Shown: positions 1-7,421, counted from the first letter of the stretch. The stretch is 15,166 nt of DNA from Mailhella sp. (GCA_017940105.1 JAGAZG010000046.1:1-15166), one strand, 5' to 3'. A program made the numbers and translations. The notes: generated from the letters alone by a model not told the origin.

Positions 1-315
1 CAACGAAATAAGGAGAGGGCGTTCTTCAGGCGGAACGGCGTTGACGATCACTTCTTTTTTGATGAGATTTGGCACCATGTCTGCGTCTTTAGGCGCGTAT
101 GTGCGATAAGTCTGACCATTTTTAGTGCGTACGGTTATATTCTTGTCCTGAATTGAGACGTCGTGAACCTGACCGCTTTCTACCTGTGCGAGAAAGGAGC
201 TGTAGGGAACGCTGCTGCTGACTGATTCGTCATTTTCGCTGAACATGCTGAAGATGGAAATCATCGCAACGGCAATGACACTCCACAGCAGAAAATTTCT
301 GGAAAACTGATTCAA
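1..315 (-). CDS. ftsH: FtsH, ATP-dependent membrane zinc metalloprotease (N-terminal part, cut by window edge)
   Basis: Reading the minus strand from 315 gives 105 codons open to the window edge, beginning MNQFSRNFLLWSVI. Residues about 8-26 form a transmembrane segment. The periplasmic part follows, with VPYSSFLAQVESGQV (about 36-50), a TYRTYAPKDADMVPNLI stretch (about 69-85) and PPEERP (95-100). This is the standard FtsH N-terminal architecture, a membrane anchor followed by the small periplasmic domain. The AAA+ and zinc-protease domains lie outside the window. FtsH is a hexameric inner-membrane protease that extracts and degrades damaged or regulatory membrane proteins. The start is TTG at 315, chosen because GGAGG sits five bases upstream and because homologues begin at this point (MN-F--N). 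An internal ATG 17 codons in would remove most of the membrane anchor. The gene is transcribed away from the rest of the window. Confidence 0.9.
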   Translation of the reverse strand, partial: MNQFSRNFLLWSVIAVAMISIFSMFSENDESVSSSVPYSSFLAQVESGQVHDVSIQDKNITVRTKNGQTYRTYAPKDADMVPNLIKKEVIVNAVPPEERPLLISL

Positions 316-602
316 AGCTGCCTCCGTGGCTGCTTAAATTTTGTGGTTCGAAAGTCTTGTGCGGACAAAAGAAAAACAACATGTGCTGCGCGCTATGCCG
401 CGTGCTGCATAATGTGTAATGCCAGAAGTTATTTTTGACAATGACATATGGGGCGTTTTTTTTTGACTGAATAAATTTTTTATGCAAAAAGTGTGCCGTT
501 TGTATTTTTTGTTTTTTCCTTGCAGTCTTCCACGCAAGAGTCTAAAAAATTTCAGTTACTCTTAATTATCTTTATCACATTGTATTTTCATTACATTTTG
601 CC
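316..602. other. Intergenic region between divergent ftsH and amidohydrolase genes
   Basis: This 287-bp stretch is markedly AT-rich, especially 430-600, with long T and A runs. It must hold the ftsH promoter (minus strand) and the amidohydrolase promoter (plus strand). On the minus strand the clearest candidate is TTGTCA followed 17 bp later by TACACA, which is weak. Short open frames on both strands here have no recognisable protein character and I do not call them. I see no RNA gene or strong terminator. Confidence 0.5.
520..548 (+). promoter_or_regulatory. Weak candidate sigma-70 promoter for the amidohydrolase gene
   Basis: TTGCAG at 520-525 is followed by a 17-bp spacer and TAAAAA at 543-548. 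That is three of six consensus bases at -35 and four of six at -10. Predicted transcription would start near 555, giving a leader of about 48 nt to the ATG at 603. The surrounding DNA is AT-rich, so a chance match is likely enough that this is only a suggestion. Confidence 0.22.
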
Positions 603-1391
603 ATGTTTGTCGATTGCCACACCCATGTTTTTCCTCCTAGTATTGCTGCAAAGGCCTGCAGACGTCTTACGCGTCATTATGGACTTGCCGTTCACTGTGA
701 GGGAACGCCGGAAGATTTGCTGAGGCGTGCCGCAGCTGCAGGTATTGACCATTGCGTTGCCCTGTGCGCTGCTACAAGTGCGGATCAGGTGCGTCCATGC
801 AATGTTTATGCCGGCGATCTTGAGAGTGCTTATCCGCAGATAACAGCGTTTGGTACTATACATCCTGACTGCATGGACTGGAAGGATCATTTGGACAGCC
901 TGCGAAAGATGGGCATACGCGGCATAAAACTGCATCCGGACTTTCAGCATTTCAGGCTGGATGATCCAAGGCTTCTTCCGATTTTTGAAGAAGCGCGTCA
1001 TGATTTTATTTTCTTGATCCATATTGGTGACAGTTTGCCCCCTGAAGAGAATCCTTCATGCCCGTACAAAATGGCTGCTGTGCTCGACTCCATACCGGGA
1101 TTAAAAGTGATCGCAGCTCATCTTGGCGGGTACCGTCACTGGCAGTATTCCCTGGAAGCTCTGGCTGGAAGAGATGTCTGGATGGACACATCTTCCTGCA
1201 TGCAGGAAATCTCAGATGAACATCTCAAAGCTATTCTTGCCAAACACCCCCGGGATCGCCTGCTGTTTGGAACTGACTATCCCATCATGGATCCACGAGA
1301 TGAAATCCAGCTACTTCAGCAGCGCACAGGTTTTACGGATGCCGAACTTGAAGAGTTGCTAGAAAATGGGAGCAGATTGCTTTTTGGGTGA
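603..1391 (+). CDS. Metal-dependent amidohydrolase (Amidohydro_2-like TIM barrel)
   Basis: A complete 262-residue protein of the amidohydrolase superfamily (Amidohydro_2, the group that includes ACMSD-like decarboxylases and other hydrolases). The expected metal and active-site signatures occur in order: DCHTH (4-8), GTIHPD (84-89), IKLHPDFQ (108-115), a strand-end histidine in LIHIGD (H140), AAHLGGY (H173) and FGTDYP (D225). The reaction and substrate cannot be read from these motifs. The start is placed at 603 because the product then begins directly with the first barrel strand and HxH motif, as family members do. There is no Shine-Dalgarno sequence before it, which is odd beside the strong ones elsewhere in this window. 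The 3' end overlaps the convergent lytic transglycosylase frame by about 59 nt. A broken paralogue lies at about 2640-3118. Confidence 0.85.
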   Translation: MFVDCHTHVFPPSIAAKACRRLTRHYGLAVHCEGTPEDLLRRAAAAGIDHCVALCAATSADQVRPCNVYAGDLESAYPQITAFGTIHPDCMDWKDHLDSLRKMGIRGIKLHPDFQHFRLDDPRLLPIFEEARHDFIFLIHIGDSLPPEENPSCPYKMAAVLDSIPGLKVIAAHLGGYRHWQYSLEALAGRDVWMDTSSCMQEISDEHLKAILAKHPRDRLLFGTDYPIMDPRDEIQLLQQRTGFTDAELEELLENGSRLLFG

Positions 1392-2408
1392 AAGTTGCTT
1401 TCAGCGCAGGGATGCGGCGAATGGTTTCCGCAAGTGCAAGAATGGTGCGGGCATAAATGTACATGGCATTGTACGAACGCAGCACTTTAATTTGCGTGTC
1501 AAGCGCAATGCCGTCTTTCCATCCGCTTTTTTTCAGGTAGTTGCTGAGGCTTGCCACGGCGTCGGCAGCGATAAAAAGATCTATTTTTCCATCTCCGTCT
1601 CCGTCCACGGCCCGCTTTGCAATATTCGAAGGCATAAACTGGCAAAGCCCTATGGCGCCATAAATAGACCCCTTGATATGCAGCGGATCAATGCCGTTTG
1701 CAAAGCTATATTTGAGCAGGGCTTTTAATTCATCGTACGCCCAGTCAGCCTTAGATCCATTTTCTTCTGTATCCATGCCAGATGCTCATATGCGCCGGGC
1801 AGCTTGTCCAGATACGCTGAAAACGCTTCTGGCGAGCGGCTTACCGCCATGCTGGCAAGCGTGTGAAAGGCATGGTCTTTGCCCAGATAGGTGCCGAGCC
1901 TTGTTTCTACGAACAGCAGGGCGGCGGTCACTTTCTGCGGAACGCCGCTGCTCAGTTTGGCCAGGGCGAATGCGCTGGCGTTGGCTTCAATAAAGCTGCT
2001 GTAGGCTTGCGCGTTTTTATTCGTTACCACTCCCTTGAACCACGGTCCGGGTATGCCAAGTTCCGTTTCAAATGGCGTCACAGCATGTTTTTTAGTCTTG
2101 GGCAAGTAATGATTGGAATACAGCTCTGTGATTTTTATTCCCATGGGCTTCAGGCTCGGCGGGGTGTCAACACGCTGGAACAATGCATCGATTTTTTTGG
2201 AATCCAGCCCCTCCTGTTTTAATTTCTGGGAAAGTTGCTGCCAGGTCTCCGTCCAGGCGGGCTCTTCCTGAGTAGTTTTTTGGGCCGGAATGGATGCTGC
2301 AGCTGCAGGCACAGAAGAGGGAGCATGGCTTTTTTTGCCCGCTGCGCAAGAACTCTGCGAAAAGGCGAGCGCCGCAAGCAAAATCAGCAGGCAGAATGTT
2401 TTTTTCAT
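1333..2408 (-). pseudogene. mltB: MltB-type lytic murein transglycosylase, split by a frameshift
   Basis: Two overlapping minus-strand frames together make one MltB-family lytic transglycosylase, which cleaves peptidoglycan glycan strands to give 1,6-anhydromuramyl ends. The first frame starts at 2408 (MKKTFCLLILLAAL...SSC, a probable lipoprotein signal with a non-ideal lipobox) and carries the catalytic glutamate region LLFVETRLGTYLGKD (E168). The second supplies KADWAYDELKALLKYS, GSIYGAIGLCQFMPS and an EF-hand-like loop, DGDGDGKIDLF, matching the calcium site of MltB. The switch falls near 1750-1765: one extra base around GATCTAAGG would restore D-L-K-A-D-W-A-Y. The first frame otherwise ends at 1725 after an unrelated tail. 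I see no canonical slippery heptamer, so mutation or a sequencing error is likelier than programmed frameshifting. The rest of the protein is well conserved, so a break would be recent. The last residues run into the convergent amidohydrolase gene. Confidence 0.8.
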
Positions 2409-2639
2409 ATGTCGCTCAGGTGCCAGTGCATATTCAAATGAACAGGCTCTGGCGGCATAATGCGCAATGTTCATGTGCGCAAAGTTTACATTTTGGTGCA
2501 GATGCTTCCAATAAAGCGCGACTTCAGCTGCTTTTGCGCCAGCGAGCGCTTGACGGCCGACATTTTCAGTATTGCGCCCAGCACTCCGGCTAGAAGCCTG
2601 TGGCTAAAAAGCATGCAGTTGTCAAAGATAAGATCCTGC
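2409..2639. other. Gene-poor stretch between the two pseudogenes, with a possible minus-strand coding remnant
   Basis: No complete gene is visible. On the minus strand a frame ending at 2486 reads MLFSHRLLAGVLGAILKMSA from 2614 and continues with a basic tail to FIGSICTKM. It stays open upstream of that ATG, through DLIFDN, into the region where the plus-strand amidohydrolase fragment begins. It could be the C-terminal remnant of a protein I do not recognise, or chance. Traces of decayed similarity to the amidohydrolase (around GCATG at 2611 and CTGC at 2636) suggest the paralogue once extended further left. Confidence 0.25.
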
Positions 2640-3118
2640 AGGCAGCCGCGGCATCAAGCTTCACCCTGACTTCCAGCACTTTCGCCTTGATGCCCCCAGG
2701 TTGCTGCCGATTTTTGAAGAAGCCCGCCGCGACTTTATTTTCGTAGTGCACATCGGCGACAATTTTCCGCCAGCGGCCGATCCGTCATGCCCCTACAAAA
2801 TGGCTGCAATCATGGACGCATTTTCCGACCTGAAGGTCGTGGCTGCACATCTTGGCGGATACCGCCACTGGCAGTACTCTCTTGAAGCGCTGGTCGGCCG
2901 GGAAATCTGTATGGATACGTCATCCTGCAGCAGGAAATACCAGAGAACCTTCTCAGGGCCATCATGAACAAGCATCCTCTTGAAAGGCTGCTTTTTGTAA
3001 CTGACTACCCCTCATGGCTCCTGTGCGCGAGCAGGAACTGCTGTAGGAGAGATTGGGCTTTTCAGATGAAGAACTTGAAGCTTTGCTTGAAAATAGTTCC
3101 AAATTAATCAGTGGGTAA
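2640..3118 (+). pseudogene. Broken second copy of the amidohydrolase
   Basis: From GSRGIKLHPDFQHFRLD onward this matches residues about 106-262 of the intact gene at 603-1391. Over the 92 residues from IKLHPD to MDTSSC I count 20 differences. The N-terminal third, including the HxH metal motif, is absent. A one-base loss near 2930 (after SSC) breaks the frame. Reading on in the corrected frame gives EIPENLLRAIMNKHPLERLL, then FVTDYP with Val where the intact copy has Gly. A second one-base loss near 3010 follows, then an in-frame TAG at 3044-3046 where a Gln codon is expected. The corrected frame ends ALLENSSKLISG at TAA 3116-3118. No functional protein can be made. The divergence from the intact copy suggests an old duplication or separate acquisition, not a recent tandem copy. 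Confidence 0.85.
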
Positions 3119-3168
3119 GCGGCTGCCAAAGCAGCTGTAGCGCGCTTGCAGAACCTGTCGCGTGCCTT

Positions 3169-3723
3169 TTACAGAGCGCCTGCTATGCGCTTTGATAGTT
3201 GCTGGATCAATTCAGAAAGGGCGCAGACCATGCTCTGAAGATCTTCACCTGCAGGGCAGCTCAGCTGCACGCGTCCTGTTTTAATGATTTCGCCCATGTT
3301 TTGAACTGTCCATACCGTATCCAGGGTGACGGAGCCGCCGGGTTTTCCGTCAAAGCGGCGGATATCCAGCTGCAGCTTTTTGGCTGACAGCGTGCCTTGC
3401 CGCAAGGGCAGTGCCGATATGCCATTTTGTGCAAAAGCGTCGCTTAATACGCGTGCTATGCCAGTGCCCAGTTCTTCTCCCCATCTGTCATATTCATGTA
3501 CGGTAATGCCGGCGCTGCCTTCGCCTGTCACCAGTTGAACGCGGGTCAGATATCCAGGCAGGTGAACAGGCATGATCGCTATGCGATCTTTAGAAACCGC
3601 TGTTCCGGACAGTGCAGGAGAAGGCAGCACATAATAGCGAAGCGGAGGTGTTTCGGTTGAAATTGACGGCATGGAGCAGCCTGAAAGCAAAAGCAAGATC
3701 AAAGCGAGCGGAAAAAGCTTCAT
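3169..3723 (-). CDS. PqiC/YmbA-like ABC transport auxiliary lipoprotein
   Basis: A 184-residue protein with a lipoprotein signal peptide: MKLF, a hydrophobic run, then lipobox LLSGC with the lipidated cysteine at residue 16. The mature part fits the ABC-type transport auxiliary lipoprotein family (PqiC/YmbA, DUF330 type): LRYYVLPSP (28-36), RIAIMPVHLPGYLTRVQLV (about 47-65), a central YDRWGEELGTGIARVLSDAF segment and a C-terminal helix. Such lipoproteins sit at the outer membrane and work with MCE proteins in lipid movement across the periplasm. The start codon overlaps the mlaD stop (ATGA at 3720-3723), so it is the last gene of the operon and probably translationally coupled. Only about 50 bp separates its stop from the upstream pseudogene; a GCTGC-CAAA-GCAGC hairpin there lacks a T tract and I do not call it a terminator. 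Confidence 0.8.
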   Translation of the reverse strand: MKLFPLALILLLLSGCSMPSISTETPPLRYYVLPSPALSGTAVSKDRIAIMPVHLPGYLTRVQLVTGEGSAGITVHEYDRWGEELGTGIARVLSDAFAQNGISALPLRQGTLSAKKLQLDIRRFDGKPGGSVTLDTVWTVQNMGEIIKTGRVQLSCPAGEDLQSMVCALSELIQQLSKRIAGAL

Positions 3724-4763
3724 TGATTTTTCCTTCCGAAAATCAGTGAGTTGGGGTTCAATTCGATAAGTGTTGCCAGGTCTGCGAGAGCCTGGGCAGC
3801 TTTGCGCAGCGAAAGCATGGTCTGGTTGAATTCTACTGCTGCGGCAGAATCTTCGCTGAACAGCGTGCGGGCAGAACGCGAACTCTTGCGCATCTCGGTC
3901 ATGGCAGCGCTGGCTTCTCTGATGGCAGAGCGAGCCTCTTCAATGGCTTTTGAAGAAAGACTTGTCATAGAAGATGCGTTTGCAAGTGTTTTGTCTGCCT
4001 GTTCAGCCACAGTATGAACATCGCTTTGCGCCGAGCGGGCCAGGCTGTCAATGCTTGCAAGGGATTTTTCAAGCACTGTTTTGAGAGTGGCAAAGTTTTC
4101 CATTTGTTCGCGGGCGGTATTGCTGGTGAGCTTAAAGCTGGCGATCATACCTGATATGTCTGCTTGCTGAAACTGATCGCTAAGGCTTTTTACGCTGCGT
4201 ACAATGTCCATGAGCATTTCCTGCAGAGGAATGTTCTGCAGTGTTTCCATGGCAGCATCCCATGAAGAAAGCTGCGTTGGTATCTGAGGCGAATTTTTGT
4301 ACGGAGCAAGAGAAGCAATATCAACAGGATCAGCATTGGGCAAAAAATCCAGCTCGATGCAAAGTTGCCCGGTAAGAACGCTTGAAATCCCTAGAAAGCC
4401 ACGCAAGCCTTGGGTAATCATCTTATCGAGCAAGCCATCGTCATCCCAAAAATCCTCATCGTCCTCCTGAATCAGGGTATGGGTCTTTTGCAGTTCCAGC
4501 TCAATGACTACCGGCGTCTTAAATGTCTTGCCGTCCTGTTCAGGCAGAATGTGTATGCTCTGGACCTTGCCGATCCTGATGCCTTTGAAATAAACGGGGG
4601 ATCCAGGAATAAGCCCCTTGAGAGTCGTCTTGAAATACAGGACAAAGGTCGGATTTTTGCTGCCCAGTGTGCCCGCTCCAAGAAGCACGGTGAAAACAAC
4701 GAGGAGCGCAATGGCTCCTAGAACGAAAACACCTATGAGCGTCTTAGTGCCGCGTTCTGTCAT
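3720..4763 (-). CDS. mlaD: MlaD-family MCE-domain lipid-transport substrate-binding protein
   Basis: 347 residues. A short cytoplasmic start (MTERGTKTLIG) leads into one transmembrane helix (about 9-30), then an MCE domain (about 38-143) with the typical FKTTLKGLIPGSPVYFKGIRIGKV sequence. An acidic insertion within the MCE domain, EDDEDFWDDDG (100-110), is followed by the QGLRGFLGISSVLTGQLCIELDF end strand. After about residue 170 the protein is a long Ala/Ser/Glu-rich helical region with coiled-coil character. E. coli MlaD has about 183 residues, so this long helical tail places it nearer the extended MCE proteins (PqiB/LetB-like tubes or needle-forming types), although it has only one MCE domain. 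It is expected to form a hexamer on the MlaE permease in the inner membrane. The start overlaps the mlaF stop by ATGA (4760-4763). Confidence 0.88.
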   Translation of the reverse strand: MTERGTKTLIGVFVLGAIALLVVFTVLLGAGTLGSKNPTFVLYFKTTLKGLIPGSPVYFKGIRIGKVQSIHILPEQDGKTFKTPVVIELELQKTHTLIQEDDEDFWDDDGLLDKMITQGLRGFLGISSVLTGQLCIELDFLPNADPVDIASLAPYKNSPQIPTQLSSWDAAMETLQNIPLQEMLMDIVRSVKSLSDQFQQADISGMIASFKLTSNTAREQMENFATLKTVLEKSLASIDSLARSAQSDVHTVAEQADKTLANASSMTSLSSKAIEEARSAIREASAAMTEMRKSSRSARTLFSEDSAAAVEFNQTMLSLRKAAQALADLATLIELNPNSLIFGRKNQ

Positions 4764-5530
4764 TTGGGTTCTCCATGGCGGCTTCTGCCGCGTGTCAGAA
4801 ATTCAACAACCGCTTCAGGACCATTTTTAATAAGGCGGTGAGGATCACCGGTTGCAGCCATTGTCTTTGTTTGCGCATCAAGAAAAACAGAATTGCTGGC
4901 AATGGTGAAAATACTGTCCAGTTCGTGAGTTACCACAACAACGGTCATGCCAAGCGTATCTCTCAGCTGAATAATCAGCTCATCCAGTCTTGCAGAACTC
5001 ACGGGATCAAGACCGGCAGAAGGCTCGTCAAAATACACGATTTCCGGGTCAAGTGCCAGGGCCCGGGCAAGTCCGGCGCGTTTTTTCATTCCGCCGCTGA
5101 TTTCTGAAGGATAAAAATTTTCAAATCCTGCAAGTCCGACAAGAGCCAGTTTAAGTCGTGCAAGTTCCTGTATGTCTGCGGGAGAAAGATTGGTATAACG
5201 TTCAAGGGGAAGGGCAACGTTTTCGGCAAGGGTGCGTGAAGTCCAGAGCGCGCCGCTTTGGAACATGACGCCGGTGGTTCTCATGATGGAGTTCCGTTCA
5301 GCAGGGCTGCAGCCCCAGAGATCTCTGTCGCCGTAGCAAATGCTGCCGGCAGCCGGCCGGGTCAGCCCCATGAGCACTCGCAGCAGGGAGCTTTTGCCGC
5401 AGCCGGATCCGCCCATGATAATGAAGATATCCCCGCGCTGTACAGTGAAGTTTAAATCTCTCTGTATTACGCGGGCGCCATAGGCAACGGTAACGCCTCT
5501 GGCGGTTATTGCCGGTACAGTGCTGGTCAT
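4760..5530 (-). CDS. mlaF: MlaF-type phospholipid ABC transporter ATP-binding protein
   Basis: 256 residues from the ATG at 5530, with a complete ABC ATPase set: Walker A GGSGCGKSS (40-48), Q-loop VMFQSGALW with Q91, signature SEISGGMKKR (142-151), Walker B IVYFDEP (164-170) with D-loop SAGLDP, and H-loop VTHELDS with H202. The FQSGALW and ISGGMKKR sequences are characteristic of the MlaF/Ttg2A group that powers MCE transporters. I chose 5530 because it overlaps the mlaE stop by ATGA (5527-5530), as at the other operon junctions. The longer open frame upstream reads through the end of mlaE in another frame and has no ABC character. It hydrolyses ATP on the cytoplasmic face of the MlaE permease. 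Confidence 0.93.
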   Translation of the reverse strand: MTSTVPAITARGVTVAYGARVIQRDLNFTVQRGDIFIIMGGSGCGKSSLLRVLMGLTRPAAGSICYGDRDLWGCSPAERNSIMRTTGVMFQSGALWTSRTLAENVALPLERYTNLSPADIQELARLKLALVGLAGFENFYPSEISGGMKKRAGLARALALDPEIVYFDEPSAGLDPVSSARLDELIIQLRDTLGMTVVVVTHELDSIFTIASNSVFLDAQTKTMAATGDPHRLIKNGPEAVVEFLTRGRSRHGEPK

Positions 5531-6684
5531 ATGTCTATAATGGTAAATATGATGGTTATGATCGACGTGGATACGATGATGCCGACAATTGAGCTGACCA
5601 CGGCTGTCGTCGTCGCCCGTCCGACGGCAGAGGCGTTTCTGCCGCAGCGTATGCCTTGATAGCAGCCGCACATCGAAATGATGAATCCGAACACAAGGGC
5701 GTGGAGCAGGCCTATCCACATATAGCTGAGCTTGAGAAATTCAAGCGTATTGTCCATATATGCCGTAGGCGATACGCCAAGCATCAGCACTCCGACTAAA
5801 AATCCGCCGGCGATGCCTGCAATATCGGCATACAGCGTGAGCAGAGGAGTCATTACAGCCATGCCAAGCACCCTTGGAAGCACAAGAAAATCCATGGGCG
5901 AAATGCCGAAGCCTGTCAGGGCGTCGATCTCTTCATTGACCTGCATGCTGCCCAGAACCGCAGCAAAAGACGCACCGGTACGGCCTGCGAGGACAATGCC
6001 GGTGAGCACTGGCCCCATGACACGGGTCATGGAAACGCTTACAAGTGACGCAATGTATATCTCAGCCCCAAAAAGCTTGAGCTGCATTGAACTTACAAAA
6101 GCAAGAATGAGCCCCAGCAGAATACAGGTGAGCGTAACAATAGGAAGGGCATCAGCGCCGCATTCCCGAAAAATGTTCCACAAATCACGGCTGCTCAGCG
6201 AAGCCTTGCCCCGCAGAAATCGCCCTATGCTTGCTGCAAGATCCCCAATGAATTCCAAAAGATTTTGAATTATCGCAGGACATGCGGTCAGTTTGCTGCC
6301 GATGAGTTCAAAAAAGCCGGGTGCGGTGCGCGTCCCCTGCTGATCCTTCGGAGGAACAGCCACAGCCATATCAAGCATGCGCACCATGCCTTCGGGCAGA
6401 TGCGCATAGCTTACTGAGATTTGCCGAGCCTGTGCTTTCCTGATGATTTCAAGGCATGCTGCAAGAAGCAGGCTGTCCCAGCCATCAAGCCTGTCTGCAT
6501 GGATTTCTATGCAGGCTGCATCTCGATAGCTGTCAAAGCCTCTTTCTGCTGCCTGAATAAGCTGCTGAGCAGAGCCTTTGTCATGAGTTTCTACGGTTTG
6601 ACGTCTCCAGTCACCAGAAATATCCACAAGTATGCGGGCGTTATCAACGCTGAGTCTGAAATCGGGTTGCATTGCGGTTTTCAT
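5527..6684 (-). CDS. mlaE: MlaE-family ABC permease with N-terminal STAS (MlaB-like) domain
   Basis: 385 residues from the ATG at 6684. Residues about 5-115 resemble a STAS domain, including IEIHADRLDGWDSLLLAACLE (59-79), the region that in MlaB contacts the ATPase. Residues about 135-385 are the MlaE permease. They include an amphipathic entry helix, several transmembrane segments and the conserved AGRTGASFAAVLGSMQVNEE region (233-252), which couples to MlaF. The C-terminus is strongly hydrophobic. A fused STAS-permease replaces the separate MlaB and MlaE of E. coli. The start overlaps the upstream protease stop by ATGA (6681-6684), the same arrangement as the other junctions. An upstream extension to 6759 would overlap the protease gene extensively and adds nothing family-like. 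A second ATG four codons in is possible. Confidence 0.92.
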   Translation of the reverse strand: MKTAMQPDFRLSVDNARILVDISGDWRRQTVETHDKGSAQQLIQAAERGFDSYRDAACIEIHADRLDGWDSLLLAACLEIIRKAQARQISVSYAHLPEGMVRMLDMAVAVPPKDQQGTRTAPGFFELIGSKLTACPAIIQNLLEFIGDLAASIGRFLRGKASLSSRDLWNIFRECGADALPIVTLTCILLGLILAFVSSMQLKLFGAEIYIASLVSVSMTRVMGPVLTGIVLAGRTGASFAAVLGSMQVNEEIDALTGFGISPMDFLVLPRVLGMAVMTPLLTLYADIAGIAGGFLVGVLMLGVSPTAYMDNTLEFLKLSYMWIGLLHALVFGFIISMCGCYQGIRCGRNASAVGRATTTAVVSSIVGIIVSTSIITIIFTIIDI

Positions 6685-7361
6685 ATGCCGGCAAGACTGA
6701 GCATGGCTTTGAAGGAAAGGTTCAAAATCGGCATGAGCACGTAGTTTAATGCCCCGCATGCCAAAAGAACGACAAGAATGATAAACCCTGTCTTTCCGAT
6801 TCGGTCAAGAGACGAAGCCATGCGGTAAGGCAGAAGGCACTGCAGGATGTGCCCTCCGTCCAAAGGCGGGATGGGCAGCAGGTTGAACCAGCCGAGAACC
6901 AGGTTGGCGCTTATGCCGCCCAGCAGCATTTGCAGGAAAAAGTTGCCGATGTTGGAATGCAGTATGAAATCGTTCGGGGCAAGCAACAAAAGCCGCAGCA
7001 GCAGAGCCAGAAGAACGGCCAGAAGAAAATTGCATGCCGGTCCGGCAGCAGAAACTAAAAGTATGTCTCTGCGGTAATTGCGAAAGTAGCGAGGGTTGAC
7101 GGGAACAGGCTTCGCCCAGCCAAACACGAACGGGGTGAACAGGCTTGTAACAACAAAGCAGCCCAGGCCGACCGGGTCGATATGCGGCAGGGGGTTCAGC
7201 GTAAGCCTGCCCATCATGCGTGCCGTAGGGTCGCCGCATTTAAGGGCGGCAAATCCATGAGATATTTCGTGGAGGATGATGCCCAGCAGAAAAGGAAGAA
7301 AGACGACGACGAGGTGCATGAGCTGAGAAGAAATATGTTCCATAACCTTGTTGGTTAGCAT
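6681..7361 (-). CDS. M50-family site-2 protease (RseP/SpoIVFB-like intramembrane metalloprotease)
   Basis: 226 residues, largely transmembrane. The zinc motif HEISH is at 31-35, the GWAKPVPVNPRYFRNYRRD segment at about 81-99, the SAAGPACNFLLA motif at 104-115, and the second zinc-ligand region NLLPIPPLDGGHIL at 160-173 with D168. This fits the short group of bacterial M50 peptidases without a PDZ domain. Family members cut within membrane helices of anti-sigma factors, signal peptides or other membrane proteins; the substrate here cannot be read. It is the first gene of the operon and its stop overlaps mlaE by ATGA. Start choice is uncertain: neither ATG 7361 nor ATG 7343 has a well-spaced Shine-Dalgarno sequence, and I list the longer. 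The IS ends only 37 bp upstream, so the gene now depends on a new or displaced promoter. Confidence 0.88.
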   Translation of the reverse strand: MLTNKVMEHISSQLMHLVVVFLPFLLGIILHEISHGFAALKCGDPTARMMGRLTLNPLPHIDPVGLGCFVVTSLFTPFVFGWAKPVPVNPRYFRNYRRDILLVSAAGPACNFLLAVLLALLLRLLLLAPNDFILHSNIGNFFLQMLLGGISANLVLGWFNLLPIPPLDGGHILQCLLPYRMASSLDRIGKTGFIILVVLLACGALNYVLMPILNLSFKAMLSLAGI

Positions 7362-7398
7362 AACAGTGCGAGATGCGCAACAGCTTGACTGCGAAGTT

Positions 7399-7421
7399 CA
7401 GGGCAAAATCATTATAATGCC
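7399..7421 (+). repeat. Left terminal inverted repeat of the ISAs1-family element
   Basis: Begins CAGGGCAAAAT, then CATTATAATGCC. It pairs with the reverse complement of 8643-8665, with 19 matches in 23 positions and the outermost 11 identical. The transposase stop codon begins just inside it at 7423, and it contains the -10 of the outward promoter. Confidence 0.75.

Noticed and set aside
440..470. CCCCAT on the minus strand upstream of ftsH, suggestive of a heat-shock (sigma-32) -10 element
   Set aside because: No acceptable CTTGAAA-like -35 lies 12-15 bp upstream; the region there is just A-rich.
603..723. Plus-strand frame 493-723 with a hydrophobic N-terminus
   Set aside because: It overlaps the amidohydrolase in another frame and lacks any recognisable protein features.
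1733..1776. Programmed -1 frameshift in the lytic transglycosylase
   Set aside because: No X-XXY-YYZ slippery heptamer in the right frame near AAGAAAATGG, and no obvious downstream hairpin; MltB proteins are not known to use recoding.
3120..3168. GCTGC-CAAA-GCAGC hairpin as terminator of the mla operon
   Set aside because: The stem is only five base pairs and has no T tract on either strand.
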